From contig OX940864.1 of NCBI GenBank assembly GCA_954871525.1, positions 1,296,001-1,360,000 of the forward strand: a stretch of 64,000 nt of DNA, written 5' to 3'. Below the pieces are notes generated by a model. It was not told where the DNA came from. It worked only from the letters and a program-made list of their open reading frames with translations, and ran no database searches. Numbering within the stretch: position 1 is the stretch's first letter; each line of letters starts with the position of its first letter. Below are positions 10,595 through 21,532 of this stretch, one piece after another. This DNA comes from Parietaria judaica. Taxonomy: Eukaryota > Streptophyta > Magnoliopsida > Rosales > Urticaceae. The position numbers and the translations under genes were made by a program.

Positions 10595-10852
10595 ATTTTC
10601 CAATTTATAAAATGCGATGCTGACCGATTACCAGGATGTGGCCCCGCCCCGTTTTTTAATCATAGCATTCAATTTGTTTTGTCCGATTCAAGGCTTGAAA
10701 AAGGATTCGGGTTACAAGCTTTAACATTAAATTTAAAAAGCTTTCTCTATATATCGATCTTGATCGAGAAAGAAATAAAATAAATGCGCTCTTAAAGAAA
10801 ATTGATTTAAGTATGATCAATAGTTACATATTAGTCCATTTTCTTCAAAACA
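10595..10852 (-). pseudogene. 3' end and flank of an F-box gene, inverted relic
   Basis: Read on the minus strand, this segment matches the end of the first F-box gene and its 3' flank (36340-36590). Shared parts are the last codons around TTTGAAGAA and TATGTAACTATTGATCATAC, then AAGCTT...GTAATCGG-type sequence with the CGGGGCCACATCCTGGTAAT stretch. Only the last few codons remain; the gene body is missing. At about 10853 it abuts sequence matching the 5' flank of the same F-box gene in direct orientation, so the junction records an inversion plus deletion. Confidence 0.65.
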
Positions 10853-11930
10853 TTGATTTTGAAACCGGGACCTAGACAAAATTTGATTTTGAAAGCCGAT
10901 AAAATCAGACCGGAATAGATAATTTTATTTTTATTTTTATTTTTTAAAAAGCCCAGTACTCATACATACAGGCCAATAAACTGTTGGGTATATTTTCTAT
11001 ACATGATGACAATGCGAAACAAATTAAAGCAAAAACAGTAGCAAGTAGAATTATTAATACATATCTTTGTATTCTTGGATTGACGAGCACCGGCTTGTCG
11101 CTATGATCCGATCATGTGTTCTTGATCCTGTAAAACAGAAAAAACAGTAAGCGGTTCCCGAGACGCGTTGGACGCTCTCCTTAAAGCTTGATTCGCCTCC
11201 TCTACGTGCTTGAGGTTCGTTAGGCGATAGCTTCCCAGGATATAACGGGATAACCGAGAACTCCGTAGCACTTCGAAGTTCACCGGCGAACTGAAACTTC
11301 TTGAACTCCGTTACCGAAAGACTCACGACATAAAACAATGGGAAGCATGAAATTTTGAGTTTGCGGAGTGAAAAAACCGGGAAGCAAACTCATAGTTTCT
11401 AGAGAGATTTTCGGAAATAGGTTTTGCAATGGTGTTTCGAAATGGGTCGAGGTCACCGCCATTTTATAGTAACGGGATGGAAACATTGAATTGATTTCTA
11501 ATCAATTCTATAACGGCTAATAATAAATTGCAATTAATCCGTAACGTAACGGTCATAATCAATATAGCCGTTTTACGTAACGTTTTAACGTCGGAACAAA
11601 TCCCGGTAATTGGATAGAGCGTTCGTCTCGAGTGTTCGACATTTCGACCGACTCGACGCTATCTCAATTTTATTTAACTGCAATTATTTCCAACATAAAC
11701 CATATAATTGAGTGCATACAATCTACACTCTCAAAAACTAAACAAATAAATATATAAAATATACAAAATTGTTAATTATAATCACGTTTCTCTTTTTTCT
11801 TGAAATTTCCCTTAATTCTTTCGCAAGTTTCCTTTTAAAAAAATATTAACTTATATATCCATCATATATGCTTGCTATAATGAAAAAGACTCGCTCACAC
11901 AGGGTCATCTTCTCCGACGAGAATCAGGCG
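10853..11930 (+). repeat. Copy of the F-box 5' flank, split by a solo LTR
   Basis: 10853-10976 and 11701-11870 together match 34575-34860 upstream of the first F-box gene. Shared landmarks are GACCTAG, AAAAAGCCCAGTACT, TACAATCTAC, ATAATCACGTTTCTCTTTT and CTTTCGCAAGTTTCCTTTTA. The intervening 714 bp is a retrotransposon LTR absent from the other copy. The tail (11895-11925, CTTCTCCGACGAGAATCAG) also resembles the leaders of the other F-box genes. Confidence 0.7.
10977..11700 (-). mobile_element. Solo LTR, same family as the 12102-16372 element
   Basis: The LTR occupies 10982-11695 (714 bp) in reverse orientation (TGTTGGGTATA ... TTTCCAACA on the plus strand), flanked by a perfect 5-bp duplication, taaac, at 10977-10981 and 11696-11700. 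It is a diverged but clear match to the two LTRs at 12102 and 15641 (shared TTATATCCTGGGAAGCTATC block and TATA region). Protein-like frames inside are LTR sequence, not genes. Confidence 0.9.
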
Positions 11931-12101
11931 AGTTATGTATAAGAGGAACATGAGCGAGCTTAATTCTCGAATACAGAAGCTCGATGACCTACAAGCAGCG
12001 GTGAAAAGACGAGTGATCGAGGCCAAAGCGAATCTCGAGACGGTTTGCCCGGAAGTTGAGAAGTGGCTGCTTGAGGTGGAAGCAATCGTCGAGGTAATGC
12101 A

Positions 12102-12833
12102 TGTTGGAAATAATTGCAGTTAAATAAAATTGAGATAGCGTCGAGCGGGTCGAAATGTCGAACACTCGAGACGAACGCTCTATCCAATTACCAGGATTTG
12201 TTCCGATGTTAAAACGTAACGTAAAACGGTCATATTGATTATGTCCGTTATGAATATTGAATTCAATTTATTACGTTTCGGTTTAATTATAATTTATGAT
12301 AAACGTTTCGGAATTGATTATGATTCAATTCTTTGTCTCTCCACGCGTCTATAAATTGACGGTGACCTCGAACCATTTCGACACACCACAATCGAAATCA
12401 CTTTCCGAAATCTCTCTAGAAACTATGAGTTTGCTTCCCGTTTTTTCATTCCGCAAACTCAAATTTTCATGCTTCCCATCGTTTTATGTCGTGAGTCTTT
12501 CGGTAACGGAGTTCAAGAAGGTTCAGTTCGCCGGTGAACTTCGAAGTGCTACGGAGTTCTCGGGTATCCCGTTATATCCTGGGAAGCTATCGCCTAACGA
12601 ACCTCAAGCACGTAGAGGAGGCGAATCAAGCTTTAAGGAAAGCGTCCAACGCGTCTCGGGAATGGCCAACGGTTTTCTCTTTTACAGGATATCAAGAACC
12701 TTTTTCCGGTTCAAAGCGACAAGCCGATGCTCGTCGATCCAAGAACACGTCGATACGTATTTCGAATCTCTTCGCTATTGTTTTTCGTTATTTATTTTCT
12801 CATATATCATCATTTATATAAATATACCCAACA
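12102..12833 (+). repeat. 5' LTR
   Basis: 732 bp. TATA box in TCTATAAATTGACGG near 12347-12361. The 183-codon frame inside it recurs in the 3' LTR and is not considered a gene. Confidence 0.92.
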
Positions 12834-15640
12834 ATCGTAAAGCTTGATTAACTTGATTTTCTAATGATTGTGAGAAATGAAGCAATGATAGAAGACTAAG
12901 CCAGCAGATCGAGTCACACTGTTGGGTGTCAAACTTCGTATAGATTTCAGCGACAATTGGGTAATATCATTTTGTTTTTTATATTCCTCCGATGATATGA
13001 AATTTGCTATTGAGACAGGTTTTATTTGGTGAACTATAATGTATATATTATGAAAATAGAGACTACTAATACTTGTTATTTTCTGGTTTCTTTCTATGGC
13101 AAATGGGGGCGAGTTTTTTTTTTTTTTTTTTGCATATTCAGATCTTCAGAGAGAATCGGAGAAAGTCACCGGACAATAAAGGCAGCGTTGTTGCGGTTTC
13201 CGTCACCGAGGAACGGTCAGGCGCAAACCTGAGTAAAATGATGAGAGCTTCGAGGACATGTTGATGTTGGCAATGGAGTTCCATCGTTGATAATTTTTCC
13301 AGGCAACTTGGTGCTGGTCGGCTGACTGATCAGTTCTGACCAGCCATCGAGGGTTTTTTTTTCTTCTTTCTTTCTGTGACAACCATGACGAGCTTGAGGT
13401 CACCGACTCCACCAAAGTTTTCGGAATCCAAGCGGTCGTCGGAACAGAAAACTGCCGTGGTCGGCGACGGGTGTTCCGGTGGCTGAAATGCCCGTTGAGA
13501 CGTATCAGGACGCATATTGAGTTAATGACAATTAATTTCATATTTAATTGCTTTTACTTTTTAACGTTGGTTTTCTATTTTGTCGCTTGATGAATATATG
13601 AAGAGGCGGTGAAGATTCCATGGAAACGAAGAACCAACCCAACGGATGAAAGAGCACTAACCTAACGCACAAAATAACTGTGAGTTATTGCTATTTACTT
13701 TAGCATTGATATTATTTATATATATATATCATATTGCATAAGTATGCATAGCATATCCTTTTAGAAGGAAAATAAAAATAGTTGTGCGAATTGTCGATAT
13801 AGGACACGTAGATATGAGTGAACTTTGATATCACTTCTCATTTTTATAATGAATTTATATATCATATGTGTATATAGTGTAGTTATTTTTCTTTCTATTA
13901 AAATACACATTATGTCGTTCGTCTTGTATTAAATATATATATATATATATATGCAGATTGCAGAATATATGTATACATATATTTTGATATTTATCGATAG
14001 TAATTAGTAATTAGAAATATTCAATGATATAAATGTGTTGTTTTAATGCCTTGCAAAATTGTATACCATGTGTCTATACTCGTTGGGATGTAGTCTTTTA
14101 TTTTGAAAAAAAGGCATCAATATACAGTGAGAATTATTTTGTGGAAAAATAATTATGTTCGGTTATAGTACACCCGATTATTGATCGAGGTACTAAGAAG
14201 TGAAACGTGGAATTAAAATTACGATTTTAATTCTAAGTTGGTAATTTTCTAAATGAAAGAGAATTATTAGAAAATGTAAATGATTTCTTGAGAGAAATTT
14301 TGTGGTTTCCAAAATCATTGGAAAATTACGGACATTTTATGACAAATTGTATTTTGTCGAAGTACACTTGATTATTGATCAAGGTACTTGTACGTTTAAT
14401 TGAAATTGTGGTTTCAATTTTACGATGTTATTCTAATCGTCAACGAGGTTAGAAGCGCTCAAATGACGCACATGCATATGTGCATAATATATATGGCAAT
14501 AATGTCGGACTCTATTTATCACGAGATAAAATTGAGAAGTTCAAAGGTTTGTGAACATTGAATTCCAATTAATACCTGGAAATGTGGGGGCGTTTACTAG
14601 AAAATATTTGCTTCCATTAAGTTGTTGTATATGAGTATGAGGACTGTACATTGCATATATGAACTAAGAATTAACTCTTGTAAAGTAATTGGAATCGGAT
14701 GTGGAAAGTTTCCAAACTAACGTGAGAGATTCACAATAGAATCTTTATACGGCAATAAGGCCGAATGGCTAAGAAAATATTTGGAAGATTTTTTGAAATG
14801 GCAAAAACCGCGTCTATAATTTGCATCGACTATGAAATTTAGTATGCAATTAAAAGAGCGTAAAACCGTTTCATAATGGTAAGTCTAGACATATATCTCG
14901 TAGACTTAATGTCGTTAGACAACTACTCTCAAAGAAATATATCATAGTTGATTATGTGAATCAAATGATAATGTTGTGTGGATCCACTACCAGAAAAGGG
15001 TAAAAGTGAGAGTTGGTTGTGAAATCATCAAAGGGAATGTGACTTAAGCCCATTGAAAAATGAAGTTTTACAGTGGAAACCCAACCTAGCTGACTGGAGA
15101 TCCCAAGAACTAGGTTCAATGGGACAACCTAACTGTAAGACTTTAACGGATCACTGTGGGGGGGTTACTCCCTAGTCCATTCCAACGATGAAAAAACAGT
15201 GATATGTACGGTTAAGGATAAACTGGAAGCTTTTAATGATTCTTACACGTCGGTATATGATAACCGAGCGGAGCATAGTTCGCTTTTAGTAAGATCACCT
15301 ATGTTAGAGTGAAGTGGGGTCGCTTCAACGGAATTGTAAAGGGCGCAAGTTCCGTAAACTCTCGCAGAACCAGATGGTGTTCATGACCATGAACGAACAC
15401 AATAGTGAGAACTGAATCTGTCTAAGGAGAATTTTGTGTGAGGTATATTCTCACTTACAAGAACGGTCGAACAGTTCAAAGACATCGCGTCTACTGATCA
15501 CCAGTAAGGAAATATATTTTCACAAGGGAAGGTTCAAAGGGTTACACCTACCTATCCTATGCAGGATTTGACTGCCGAACTCTGTTACCTGAGTCAGGTG
15601 TTGTCAACAGTGATCTGTCAATTTTATTTATGTGGGGGAT
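12834..15640 (+). other. Interior of the LTR element, no retroviral domains
   Basis: Holds a T18-type homopolymer near 13114, a TA run near 13934-13953, and two diverged copies of a segment with ATTATTGATC(G/A)AGGTACT at 14178 and 14372. No gag, protease, integrase, RT or RNase H motif was seen in any frame. Confidence 0.7.
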
Positions 15641-16372
15641 TGTTGGAAATAATTGCAGTTAAATAAAATTGAGATAGCGTCGAGCGGGTCGAAATGTCGA
15701 ACACTCGAGACGAACGCTCTATCCAATTACCGGGATTTGTTCCAATGTTAAAACGTAACGTAAAACGGTCATATTGATTATGTCCGTTATGAATATTGAA
15801 TTCAATTTATTACGTTTCGGTTTAATTGTAATTTATGATAAACGTTTCGGAATTGATTATGATTCAATTCTTTGTCTCTCCACGCGTCTATAAATTGACG
15901 GTGACCTCGACCCATTTCGACACACCACAATCGAAATCACTTTCCGAAATCTCTCTAGAAACTATGAGTTTGCTTCCCGTTTTTTCATTCCGCAAACTCA
16001 AATTTTCATGCTTCCCATCGTTTTATGTCGTGAGTCTTTCGGTAACGGAGTTCAAGAAGGTTCAGTTCGCCGGTGAACTTCGAAGTGCTACGGAGTTCTC
16101 GGGTATCCCGTTATATCCTGGGAAGCTATCGCCTAACGAACCTCTAGCACGTAGAGGAGGCGAATCAAGCTTTAAGGAAAGCGTCCAACGCGTCTCGGGA
16201 ATGGCTAACGGTTTTCTCTTTTACAGGATATCAAGAACCTTTTTCTGGTTCAAAGCGACAAGCCGATGCTCGTCGATCCAAGAACACGTCGATACGTATT
16301 TCGAATCTCTTCGCTATTGTTTTTCGTTATTTATTTTCTCATATATCATCATTTATATAAATATACCCAACA
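15641..16372 (+). repeat. 3' LTR
   Basis: 732 bp, about 99% identical to 12102-12833 by eye. Confidence 0.92.
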
Positions 16373-16964
16373 ATGCATTTAAATATAGAATTCCGGTTTT
16401 GGTTCATGATATTTAAAAATTTACAGGAATTATAAAAATGTTAAGTCAATCACATAAACTTAGTACCGATTCCTACCATTATTGGTAGGAAAGGCAGAAG
16501 GAGGATTCCGTACGTGACCGCGTTCTTCGCGTTGCAATCGAAACAAAATACTTTCCGTATGACCCTTCCCCGCTCCGCGAATGATGAAATAAAATACTTA
16601 CCGTTTCTATATTTTACTTTGTCTTCAGAATATATTTTCACTTCTTCGATCTCTCTACAGGAAAAGGCGGCAATGTTCGAGAAGCACAACGAATCAAAGG
16701 CGTGGTACTGCTGGCCGAATCCCAAGGCGTGCCATTCCTTGGGAAGGAAGGCAACCAAGATGGCAGCTTGCGTGGAGGATATCCCCAGCAGAGGGACCTT
16801 TTCGACGATATCATACATCTCCAGTCCTCCGAGGAACATTCGTCCAGTGGGCCTATCATGTCCCGCACAATCCACCGAGTCTTAAAGTTTGTCGTTTCCG
16901 TAGTATTATTGAAAACGATTATTTTTACCTTAAAACTGAATCGTAAGTATATATATGCTCATTG

Positions 16965-17130
16965 CACTACAAGAAAACAGGGTATGATAAACTGAGGTAT
17001 TCGAGACTAATATATTAGTCTTTGATGATTGGCATCAGAGACTAATTTTGTTGTCTCTGATACTATCAAAGACTGATTTTCATTCGTACATTATCTGAGA
17101 CTAATATTTAGTCACAAATATTTATTGGGC
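16965..17130 (+). mobile_element. One terminus of a CACTA (En/Spm-like) DNA transposon
   Basis: CACTACAAGAAAACAGGG at 16965 is a typical CACTA terminal inverted repeat. It is followed by clustered subterminal repeats of GAGACTAAT and its complement (near 17000, 17036, 17076 and 17096). The opposite terminus (TTTTCTTGTAGTG) was not found downstream, so this is an end fragment or truncated copy. Confidence 0.6.
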
Positions 17131-17192
17131 ACTATAGCGTAATAGCCAAATCAAAAGTTGATATTTACTAAATAGCTAACTTTTTGTTTATA

Positions 17193-17439
17193 TTTAAGCA
17201 CAGTGGCGGAACCAGGAATTTCATCTCGGGGGGGTTAGATTTAATTTTTTTTGTCAAAAATTGCACTTGAAGGGGTTATATACACATTTTAGAGAAACTT
17301 TAGGGGGGGTTGAGGTAAAATTTTATATGTATTTACACTAAAATTATATAAAACTATACCATAATTACACTTTTTTTTTTTTTTGGGGGGTGGTTTCAAC
17401 CACCCCACCCTTGAGTGTGCTCCCGCCACTGTTTAAGCA
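17193..17439 (+). mobile_element. hAT-type MITE with 8-bp TSD
   Basis: Element 17201-17431 (231 bp) starts CAGTGGCGGAACCAG and ends CTCCCGCCACTG, imperfect terminal inverted repeats of the common plant hAT type. It is flanked by the perfect 8-bp duplication tttaagca (17193-17200 and 17432-17439). The inside carries a G-run/T-run pair and no coding. Confidence 0.92.
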
Positions 17440-18084
17440 TAGCCAATTAACCATGTTAATGACTATAAAATGACTTATATACCCTTAAGTATCACATTTA
17501 TACATTCTGATTTTAATATCCAATTATAATTAACGAAATACCTTTCCGCTAATAAATTTGAATTTTAATATTAACAGTTAATACATCTATAAACTGTTAA
17601 TACTTATTTATATACATTCATAAACTGTTAATGCTTGTTTATATACAAATATAAACTGGTAATACAGCTGGATTTAAATTATCAAACGTATTTTCTAAAG
17701 ATTATGTATTTATTTACAAAATACTTTCCATGTTAATAGGCATTCTTTGTTAATCTATAAACTGTTAATACTTGTTTATATACATATATAAACTAGTAAT
17801 ACAGTTGGATTTAAATTATCAAACATATTTTCTAACGATTATGTATTTATTTTTACATGTTTTGAAATGTAGAAAGTTAGGGACTAATTAGTTTGTAAGT
17901 TATAATTATCTTTAGTTAGTTAGTGTTATAGTAACTTGATACTTAATATGGACGAGCTAGAATAGCTATGCCTATGATTAGCTTTTTATACATTTATGAA
18001 TAATTATCCAAAAACTGCAATACGTGTTGTAAGATGGACAATATCCGCCTTTTGTTTAGTTTTACGCAACCTAATTTAGTTTTT
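17440..18084. other. Intergenic with local AT-rich duplications
   Basis: A segment of about 125 bp with AAACTG(T/G)TAATAC, GGATTTAAATTATCAAAC and ATTATGTATTTATTT is present twice (about 17620-17715 and 17755-17855). No gene seen. Confidence 0.6.
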
Positions 18085-18097
18085 TTGGCGGGAAGGT

Positions 18098-18402
18098 ATA
18101 TCTCTATTTAATCGTAATCCGAAGAAAGGAATCGAGTTCCTTATTAATGCAAATAAGGTGGGAAATTCACCCGAGGAAATCGCAGCTTCTCTCAGAAACA
18201 CATCCGGTTTGAATAAGACTTTGAAAGACAAGACTTGTCTTTGAAAGTGATGCATGCATATGTGGACTCCTTTGAGTTTCAAGGATGAGGCGATCCGGGC
18301 TTTTCTTCAAGGCTTTAGGTTGCCCGGTGAGGCCCAAAAGATTGACCGTATCGTGGAAAAGTTTGCAGAGCGCTATTGTAAATGCAATCCTAGGTTTTCT
18401 CA
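18098..18402 (+). pseudogene. ARF-GEF (BIG family) Sec7-domain fragment
   Basis: The frame from 18098 reads LFNRNPKKGIEFLINANKVG then SPEEIAASLRNTSGLNKTLK, the start of the Sec7 domain of BIG-type guanine nucleotide exchange factors. It then runs into a stop. A shifted frame resumes as [12 protein letters not shown] and, after another shift, [36 protein letters not shown], ending at TAG about 18402. The segment between NKTLK and MHAYVDSF (normally IGDYLGEREE-type) is deleted. BIG proteins activate ARF GTPases at the trans-Golgi. With at least two frame breaks and no flanking domains, this is a dead fragment. Lack of introns fits a processed copy or a single-exon fragment. Confidence 0.82.
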
Positions 18403-19677
18403 ATAGGGTATTGGGCTTTTTGCTTTATGAGCATGTATCTATATTTAGAGCTGAAACTGACGATGGCCTTGCTTGGTTCGCGACGTCTCGCGAAGGCCAC
18501 CGGAGGTTCGCGATTCGGCGTCCAAAATCGCGACCCATCGTGGAGGAGCTTGGCCGTCGCGATGCTCTCTCTCTCCCTCCCTCTCTCTCTCTCTGTCTCA
18601 CATAAAGCTCTCTCTCTCTCTCTCCATCGCGATGCATCGCGAGCTGCCGGGTCACGACGCATCGCGACGGCACCACCGGCGATTTTCGGCAATTTGGTAT
18701 TTGTGCCGCTATTAATCTTATATTTATATAAATTATTAAATTTATTTCGGTTTTCATTAAACTTTCAGTCTCTCTAAGTGTAACTCTCTCTCTCTCTCTC
18801 TCTCTCTATCTAGATCCACTGTCTTCATTTCAATCTCCTTCAAGCCTCGGATCAAACTGTCTAGGGTTTACCCTTTTCTCTCTCCACATTTCTCCCTCTC
18901 GTGGGCTCGGACTGGCCTGCGCATTGATCGGCACGAAGGTACTGCTTTGAATAGAAAGATTCCGATGTTTCTCGCTCCAGATTTTCGTTAAGAATTCGGA
19001 ATTTGTGGCTCTTCGGTTGACCAACAGAGAGTCGAGTGACGATTCTTGCTCTAATTTCTGAAGATTTTCCACATTTTAAGGCTTCTTCGAAAAAATAAAC
19101 TCTGGAAATGCGTTTCGGGATTGGGTTTTTGGAAATGCGGTGAATTGTAGCTTTCAGTGGGAGCTATGGTGAGGATTTTGTGATTGGATTATCGAAAATG
19201 TGCTGAGATTTGAGGGAAGTGGATACTGATTTTCCGGTGAGAGCTGATGGGTTGCGTATGCTGAAGCGGTGAAAACGAGGTCTTTTAGCCAATCGCTCTT
19301 GCTATTATATTTCTCCTGAGCGATCACAGATCCGTTTTCGAATTCGGAATTGGGTTTTTTTTGTAGCTGTGATCTGTTTTTTTTTTTCTGTTGATTTGGG
19401 TTGAGCGGATCAACGGAAGTGGATTCGTATCGTTTAGGCTCAGATCTGTTTACTGCATGCAAAATTTGAGCTTTGATTAGGTTAGCGAGAGCGAACGGCA
19501 TCGATTTAATTTAAATGTTATGGTTTCTAACATTCAAGCAATTTGCTTTCTTTTTGCTTCTGGGTGCACTTTGAAATTTCTTGAGTTTGTTTTGAAATTC
19601 AAAACCATATTCTAGGTGAATTCAGTTAGTATCTTGCCTTGCCGAATAAGCGGTTGTTTTGGATCAGGTAGGTCAAA
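18403..19677. other. Upstream region and leader of the Sec61 alpha gene
   Basis: Includes CT-rich microsatellites (about 18565-18625 and 18785-18810), common in plant 5' leaders, and several possible leader splice sites. No separate gene is supported. The transcription start cannot be fixed by eye. Confidence 0.5.
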
Positions 19678-21532
19678 ATGGGAGGAGGGTTTAGAGTACT
19701 GCATCTGGCAAGGCCGTTTCTCCCGTTTATGCCGGAAGTTCAGAATGCAGACAGGAAGATACCCTTCCGAGAGAAGGTCATCTACACCGTCATCGCGCTC
19801 TTCATCTTCCTGGTCTGCAGTCAGCTCCCTCTCTACGGGATTCACGCAACCACCGGCGCTGACCCATTCTATTGGATGAGGGTCATCCTCGCGTCGAACC
19901 GTGGGACTGTGATGGAGCTTGGAATCACCCCCATTGTCACATCTGGGATGGTGATGCAGCTCTTGGCGGGTTCCAAGATCATTGAAGTGGACAACAACAT
20001 TCGCGAGGATCGCATGCTCTTGTAAGTTTCCGTGTTTTTCCATGTGAGAGATGCTTGTGTATGAGTTCTTTTAGCCGTGAACGTGACGGATGTTGGATCT
20101 TTTTGCAGAAACGGTGCACAAAAGTTGTTGGGCTTAGTCATTGCTCTTGGTGAAGCTGTTGCCTATGTTGTGTCCGGTATGTACGGTAGTATCGATCAAC
20201 TCGGTACTGGAAACGCCTTTTTGATTATTCTCCAACTGTTCTTTGCTGGAGTTATCGTGATGTGCCTCGACGAGCTCCTCCAAAAGGGATACGGTCTTGG
20301 TTCTGGGATCTCCCTTTTCATCGCCACGAACATCTGGTAGGAATTGTACTATGAGGAACTTTTGTATAACGCAGGTGCTCGGGATTCACGGTTTTTAATT
20401 TAAAATGGCTTGCTTATGCAGTGAAAACATCATCTGGAAGGCTTTCAGTCCCACCACGATCAACAGCGGCCGTGGAGCTGAATTCGAAGGCGCTGTTATT
20501 GCATTGTTCCACCTATTGATTACAAGGACCGACAAAGTTCGTGCGCTCCGAGAGGCCTTCTATCGACAGAACCTTCCAAACGTCACAAATTTGCTTGCAA
20601 CAGTCTTGATCTTCCTTATCGTCGTCTACTTCCAAGGATTCCGCGTGGTTCTGCCTGTGAGATCGAAGAATGCCCGTGGACAACAGGGCTCGTACCCGAT
20701 CAAGCTCTTCTACACTTCCAACATGCCCATCATTCTCCAATCTGCCCTTGTATCTAACCTTTACTTCATCTCTCAGGTACGCGAGTTACCATTATTTTAG
20801 AAACGTAATAATCTCATACGTATTGCTTTGCTTGAAAATAACACCACAAGATACCTTTCCGTGCAGTTGCTTTACAGGAAATTCAGTGGAAACTTCTTGG
20901 TGAATTTGTTGGGGACGTGGAAGGAATCTGAGTATTCCGGTGGCCAGTTCATTCCCGTGGGCGGTCTCGCTTACTACATCACTGCACCATCAGGGTCATC
21001 TATTTCACCTTTTTTACTTCTTTTTTTTCATAGCAAGACCTAGGTGTAGTGCGCTGACCGTCTTCTTTCCACAATGCAGCTTGGCCGACATGGCAGCAAA
21101 CCCGTTCCACGCTCTGTTCTACTTGGTGTTCATGCTCTCAGCCTGTGCATTGTTCTCGAAAACTTGGATCGAAGTCTCCGGTTCCTCTGCCAGAGATGTT
21201 GCGAAGCAGCTCAAGGTTCGTAACACGAAACTTCAACTCTTTTAGATCTGGTTATTTGACCTTTGTGCTGACTTTTATTTTCGGATCGACAGGAGCAACA
21301 AATGGTGATGCCCGGTCACCGTGACTCGAACTTGCAGAAGGAGCTGAACCGCTACATCCCCACGGCGGCTGCTTTCGGTGGAATTTGCATCGGAGCTCTG
21401 ACGGTTTTGGCGGATTTCATGGGAGCCATTGGCTCGGGAACCGGGATTCTGCTGGCCGTCACCATCATTTACCAATACTTCGAGACCTTCGAGAAGGAGA
21501 GAGCTAGCGAGCTCGGCTTCTTTGGCTTTTAA
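19678..21532 (+). CDS. SEC61A: Protein transport protein Sec61 subunit alpha, 476 aa
   Basis: Six exons: 19678-20021, 20109-20336, 20422-20776, 20867-20994, 21080-21215 and 21293-21532 (1431 nt). The product begins [20 protein letters not shown] and ends ASELGFFGF, the expected length for plant Sec61 alpha (about 475 aa). Landmarks include the plug region after TM1 ([19 protein letters not shown]), [29 protein letters not shown], the cytosolic loop [18 protein letters not shown] and [20 protein letters not shown]. Sec61 alpha is the ten-span channel of the ER translocon, acting with Sec61 beta and gamma. All introns are GT-AG; the exon 4 donor (AGG|GTCATC) is weak but is the only one keeping the frame. 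No damage seen. A GT-rich short intron set and the intact frame indicate a functional gene. Confidence 0.95.

Larger units (their letters stand above)
12097..16377 (+). mobile_element. Non-autonomous LTR retrotransposon with TSD
   Basis: LTRs of 732 bp each lie at 12102-12833 and 15641-16372 (TGTTGGAAATAATT ... ATATACCCAACA), with about seven substitutions between them (about 1%), and a perfect 5-bp target duplication, atgca (12097-12101 and 16373-16377). A polypurine-like TGTGGGGGAT precedes the 3' LTR. The 2.8-kb interior (12834-15640) shows no gag or pol domain. Its last 700 bp resembles the 3' untranslated region of plant Ty1/copia elements, with the GACTGGAGATCCCAAGAACT and AGGTTCAATGGG stretches; the copia assignment is therefore tentative. 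No convincing primer site was found directly after the 5' LTR, suggesting the interior's 5' part is altered or deleted. Confidence 0.92.
11935..16885 (+). pseudogene. CC-NBS-LRR (NLR) N-terminal relic with a retrotransposon in its intron
   Basis: Exon 1 (11935-12093) encodes KRNMSELNSRIQKLDDL and PEVEKWLLEVEAIVE, the coiled-coil N-terminus of RPS5-like NLRs. A donor (GAG|GTAATG) follows, and the LTR element starts 8 bp into the intron. Exon 2 starts at 16661 after CTCTCTACAG in the same phase, giving EKAAMFEKHN, SLGRKATKMAACVEDI and FSTISYISSPPR. The GRKATK and SYxxPPR motifs are the CC-NBS linker of this class. Homology with the second relic at 23.5 kb stops near 16850 and a stop follows at 16883, so the NB-ARC and LRR parts are absent. 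The usual first 20 or so N-terminal residues also seem missing. Intact NLRs are intracellular immune receptors; this fragment is not expected to function. Confidence 0.8.

Noticed and set aside
12296..12847. 183-codon frame (and its twin at 15835)
   Set aside because: It lies wholly inside LTRs and recurs only because the LTRs are copies.
13203..13541. 112-codon minus-strand frame
   Set aside because: Inside a retrotransposon interior, low-complexity, no recognisable domain.
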